The notes beneath the pieces were generated by a model, which searched no databases, was not told where the DNA came from, and saw only the letters and a list, made by a program, of their open reading frames with translations. Of a DNA stretch of 16,881 nt, positions 15,135-16,881 are shown one piece after another (positions within the stretch are counted from its first letter, which is position 1; each line of letters starts with the position of its first letter). The translations under genes were made by a program, and so were the position numbers. Origin of the DNA: Pseudomonadota bacterium (GTDB lineage: Bacteria > Desulfobacterota > BSN033 > WVXP01 > G020346125); the NCBI GenBank assembly GCA_030608745.1, contig JAUWDQ010000022.1:1-16881 (forward strand), given 5' to 3'.

Positions 15135-15173
15135 ATGAACCATACTATGAGGCGTAGACGGAGGAAGCCATGA
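15135..15173 (+). CDS. Possible arginine-rich leader peptide ORF
   Basis: A 12-codon ORF, MNHTMRRRRRKP, lies wholly within the predicted pilin mRNA leader. Its TGA (15171-15173) overlaps the pilin ATG as ATGA. It carries five arginine codons in a row (AGG, CGT, AGA, CGG, AGG). The only SD-like sequence, AGAAGG (15127-15132), is just two bases from the ATG, which is poor. Part of the run (CGG AGG AAG) is also the pilin's own ribosome binding site, so the arginine stretch may be incidental. Confidence 0.2.
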   Translation: MNHTMRRRRRKP

Positions 15174-15619
15174 GAAAGGGAAGGATGTTAGATCATAAAG
15201 GTTTTACCCTGGTCGAGTTGATGGTGGTCATCATCATCGTGGGCATTCTGGCCGCCATCGCTGTTCCCCTGTATACGGGGTATGTCGAAAGGGCACGGGT
15301 AACCGAGGCGACCAGTATCATGGGGGCTATCATTACCTCTCAAAAGGTGGAGAAGCAGAGGACGACCAACTTTTACGATGCGGCGGTTATGGCAACTTTT
15401 AAGAACAAAGGAATTGATATCAGCGATACGCAATTCTTTACCTATGTGACCGCCGCAAATGTTGCTGGTGACGGGTTTACCGTGACGGCTACCACAACAG
15501 CCCGATTTGGCGACGACGCTGGAACGGTCACCTACACAAAGAACCCTGATGTCCCTGGAACCTGGACTTCTACCGGTTCCATATTGCCAGACATGTTGCC
15601 TACGGAGCCGAGTAGCTAA
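15170..15619 (+). CDS. pilA: Type IV major pilin (prepilin)
   Basis: A 149-residue type IV prepilin. The prepilin peptidase site is HKG|FTLVE, with E5 of the mature protein conserved, followed by the hydrophobic helix FTLVELMVVIIIVGILAAIA and then VPLYTGYVERARVTEA. The mature protein is about 138 residues with a short Thr/Ala-rich C-terminal domain. It has no cysteines, so it lacks the disulfide-bounded D-loop of Pseudomonas and Neisseria pilins. ATG 15170 (SD GGAGG 15160-15164, five bases away) gives an 11-residue leader. ATG 15185 (AAAGGG upstream) would give the more classical 6-residue leader MLDHKG. It is the first gene after the sigma54 promoter and is followed by a terminator-like hairpin, consistent with a highly expressed major subunit. 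A GspG-like pseudopilin is possible but less likely in this context. Confidence 0.88.
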   Translation: MRKGRMLDHKGFTLVELMVVIIIVGILAAIAVPLYTGYVERARVTEATSIMGAIITSQKVEKQRTTNFYDAAVMATFKNKGIDISDTQFFTYVTAANVAGDGFTVTATTTARFGDDAGTVTYTKNPDVPGTWTSTGSILPDMLPTEPSS

Positions 15620-15627
15620 CGTATGAA

Positions 15628-15676
15628 TCCCTCCCGTCCGCAAGCTAATGCAAGAAGGGAGGGACTTTTCTTTTCC
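15628..15676 (+). terminator. Terminator-like hairpin after the pilin gene
   Basis: TCCCTCCC (15628-15635) pairs perfectly with GGGAGGGA (15657-15664) across a 21-nt loop, followed by CTTTTCTTTTCC. It starts nine bases after the pilin stop codon. The T tract is interrupted, so partial read-through into the minor pilin genes is plausible. Confidence 0.7.
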
Positions 15677-15706
15677 TTCTCTTTTTCAGATATTGGTCCC
15701 GTCTGA

Positions 15707-16216
15707 ATGAGAAATTCTGCTTCATTTTCAATGGATAAGCTCTACATTCTAAGAATTAGTCTGAGGGATGTGAAAGGGCTTTCCCTCCTTGAGGTCCTGA
15801 TAGCAATCATCATTTTGGCCATCACCCTCACCTCCATCAGCTATTTTTTCTCAACAGCCAGGAGTAATATCGAAGCCTTTGGCCACATGAGATGTGGTCT
15901 TGTCCTGGCCCAGGATAAGATGGAGGAGTTGAAGGATCTGGGTTACTTCCACGACGATTTGAGCGGAGATTTTAGTGGAAAAACACACTCGGACCGTGTA
16001 GACAGTGCTGGGGTTCCAGATGCGGACGACAGGCCATTTTACCGGGAGTGGACCGTTTATGATATAGATAACCCCGCCGATGGCACAGACCCAGACGAGG
16101 TGGATTACAAGCGCGTCGAGTTGGCGGTCTACGACCAACGGCTGAACCCCGGAAATGTAACCTTGAAAGATATAAATAAATTGGTGGCTGAACTGAGGAC
16201 CTACATCTCCCCGTAG
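15707..16216 (+). CDS. pilV: PilV-like minor prepilin
   Basis: A minor type IV prepilin of 169 residues. The peptidase site is VKG|LSLLEVLIAI, with E5 of the mature protein kept and a hydrophobic helix LSLLEVLIAIIILAITLTSI. After the helix come AQDKMEELKDLGY and a REWTVYDIDNP segment, both characteristic of PilV/GspI-type minor pilins that prime or cap the pilus. The start is uncertain. ATG 15707 gives an unusually long 24-residue leader and has no clear ribosome binding site. ATG 15731 gives 16 residues. GTG 15770 gives only MKG, with CTGAGGG too close. It follows the terminator-like hairpin and is 13 bp from the next minor pilin gene. Confidence 0.82.
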   Translation: MRNSASFSMDKLYILRISLRDVKGLSLLEVLIAIIILAITLTSISYFFSTARSNIEAFGHMRCGLVLAQDKMEELKDLGYFHDDLSGDFSGKTHSDRVDSAGVPDADDRPFYREWTVYDIDNPADGTDPDEVDYKRVELAVYDQRLNPGNVTLKDINKLVAELRTYISP

Positions 16217-16229
16217 AGAAAGCCACACC

Positions 16230-16817
16230 ATGAACAAAAATATGAAGAGTCGCCCTATAATCTTTAGGAAGAACGACCAACGGGGAAGCGTGCTCATCGA
16301 GCTGGTCGTCGCCGCCATCATCTTTGCCGTCGTCGTGGCGGCCATTGCCTTCTATTTCATCTATCACGTCGGAACCATAGATAACGGACGGGCACAACTG
16401 AAGCTCCAGAGGGTCGGAAGCCTCCTCATGGAGGAAATGGCCGGGGCCATTCGAGAGGGGAAGACAGTCCAGTGGGAAAACGGAAATATGGAGGTTGGTA
16501 CCACCTATAATGACCTCATGGTCATTCCCCACGATACTAGCACAAAGCTCCCAAGGTGTTTCAAATTTGATGATATTAATAAAGACATCAAGTGGGGGGA
16601 TAATTACGATACCCTCACCCCCATGGAAGTCCTGGATGACAGCCACACCGTGGGGAGTGTAAACCGTACCCACCGGATCCTCTGCGATGAGCTGCGGTTT
16701 ACGAAGGAGGGAGATCGAGTGATTATTCGGTTTGAGCTCCGACACGATCTGGATAACGGCGATGGGCCCGACGATCTGGAAATCAAATTTGGCTCAACGG
16801 TGAAATTGAGGGGATGA
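16230..16817 (+). CDS. PilW-like minor prepilin
   Basis: A 195-residue prepilin with peptidase site QRG|SVLIELVVAA, conserved E5, and a hydrophobic helix SVLIELVVAAIIFAVVVAAI. The soluble part resembles minor pilins of the PilW/GspJ kind (LLMEEMAGAIREG early in the domain, then beta-rich sequence ending FELRHDLDNGDGPDDLEIKF). It has two cysteines, within PRCFKF and ILCDEL, which might form a disulfide. The leader is 19 residues from ATG 16230 or 15 from ATG 16242, both long for type IV pilins. Assignment to PilW rather than another minor pilin rests on order after PilV and general shape, so the symbol is left blank. Confidence 0.78.
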   Translation: MNKNMKSRPIIFRKNDQRGSVLIELVVAAIIFAVVVAAIAFYFIYHVGTIDNGRAQLKLQRVGSLLMEEMAGAIREGKTVQWENGNMEVGTTYNDLMVIPHDTSTKLPRCFKFDDINKDIKWGDNYDTLTPMEVLDDSHTVGSVNRTHRILCDELRFTKEGDRVIIRFELRHDLDNGDGPDDLEIKFGSTVKLRG

Positions 16818-16848
16818 CATACGGCCTGCTGGGCCACGAGGTATGAGA

Positions 16849-16881
16849 ATGAGGGCGAAGGGAATTGGGGCAAAAGGGAAG
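16849..16881 (+). CDS. Start of a further gene, cut by the window end
   Basis: An open frame begins at ATG 16849 (MRAKGIGAKGK) seven bases after GAGG (16838-16841) and 31 bp after the PilW-like stop, and runs off the end. ATG 16843 in the same frame would be too close to the SD. Position suggests another pilus gene such as a PilX-like or tip-adhesin prepilin, but nothing diagnostic is visible. Confidence 0.4.
   Translation, partial: MRAKGIGAKGK

Noticed and set aside
15188..15643. Minus-strand ORF of 151 residues opposite the pilin gene
   Set aside because: It is antisense to a clear prepilin with a peptidase site, and its sequence carries no family signature.
1..16881. tRNA, rRNA, CRISPR array, insertion sequence or prophage genes
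   Set aside because: No cloverleaf with conserved arms, spaced direct-repeat series, transposase or integrase sequence, or terminal inverted repeats were seen by eye. The window is almost fully occupied by pilus and signalling genes.

Overview
The window is a chromosomal type IV pilus locus from a Gram-negative bacterium. It holds inner-membrane assembly proteins, an outer-membrane secretin, a polymerisation ATPase and platform protein, two sensor kinases, a c-di-GMP phosphodiesterase response regulator, a sigma54-dependent activator, a major pilin and minor pilins. Moderate GC, heavy use of AGG for arginine, many ATGA/GTGA gene overlaps and a sigma54/IHF-type pilin promoter fit a deltaproteobacterial (Desulfobacterota-like) lineage. 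That placement is inference. No rRNA or other phylogenetic marker is present.

Layout: (1) 1-249 is non-coding and holds a possible degenerate hairpin repeat. (2) 259-732 encodes a small YfcE/MJ0936-type phosphoesterase. (3) 893-8894 (+) is one tightly packed operon: ExeA/MshM-like AAA ATPase, PilM, PilN, PilO fused to a PilP-like domain, a short MshL/PilQ-type secretin, a PilB/MshE-type ATPase and a PilC/GspF platform protein. A good sigma70-type promoter lies just upstream (834-862). Gene content and the ExeA/MshM-like ATPase resemble MSHA pilus loci more than classical pilMNOPQ. (4) 8869-13388 (-) is an operon of three signalling genes read back toward pilC: PAS histidine kinase HK2, REC-GAF-HD-GYP regulator, histidine kinase HK1. 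HK1 and HK2 share a distinctive membrane module. (5) 13389-13531 is a compact divergent promoter region with two well-formed sigma70-type promoters back to back. (6) 13532-14926 (+) encodes an NtrC/PilR-family activator with intact GAFTGA. (7) 14927-15169 is a complete-looking sigma54 control region: palindromic upstream sites, a consensus IHF site and a -24/-12 promoter. (8) 15170-16817 encodes the major pilin, a terminator-like hairpin and two minor prepilins. The start of a further gene runs off the window end.

Likely logic: the left operon builds the envelope-spanning machine. HK1 and/or HK2 phosphorylate the HD-GYP protein, which would lower c-di-GMP, and/or the NtrC-family activator, which with IHF would switch on the pilin. 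MshE/PilB-type N-terminal domains can bind c-di-GMP in some relatives, so the HD-GYP protein could act on assembly as well as expression. No retraction ATPase (PilT) or prepilin peptidase (PilD) gene is in the window. Every protein family here is known. The novelty lies in the wiring, the fused PilO-PilP and the cis-regulatory architecture.
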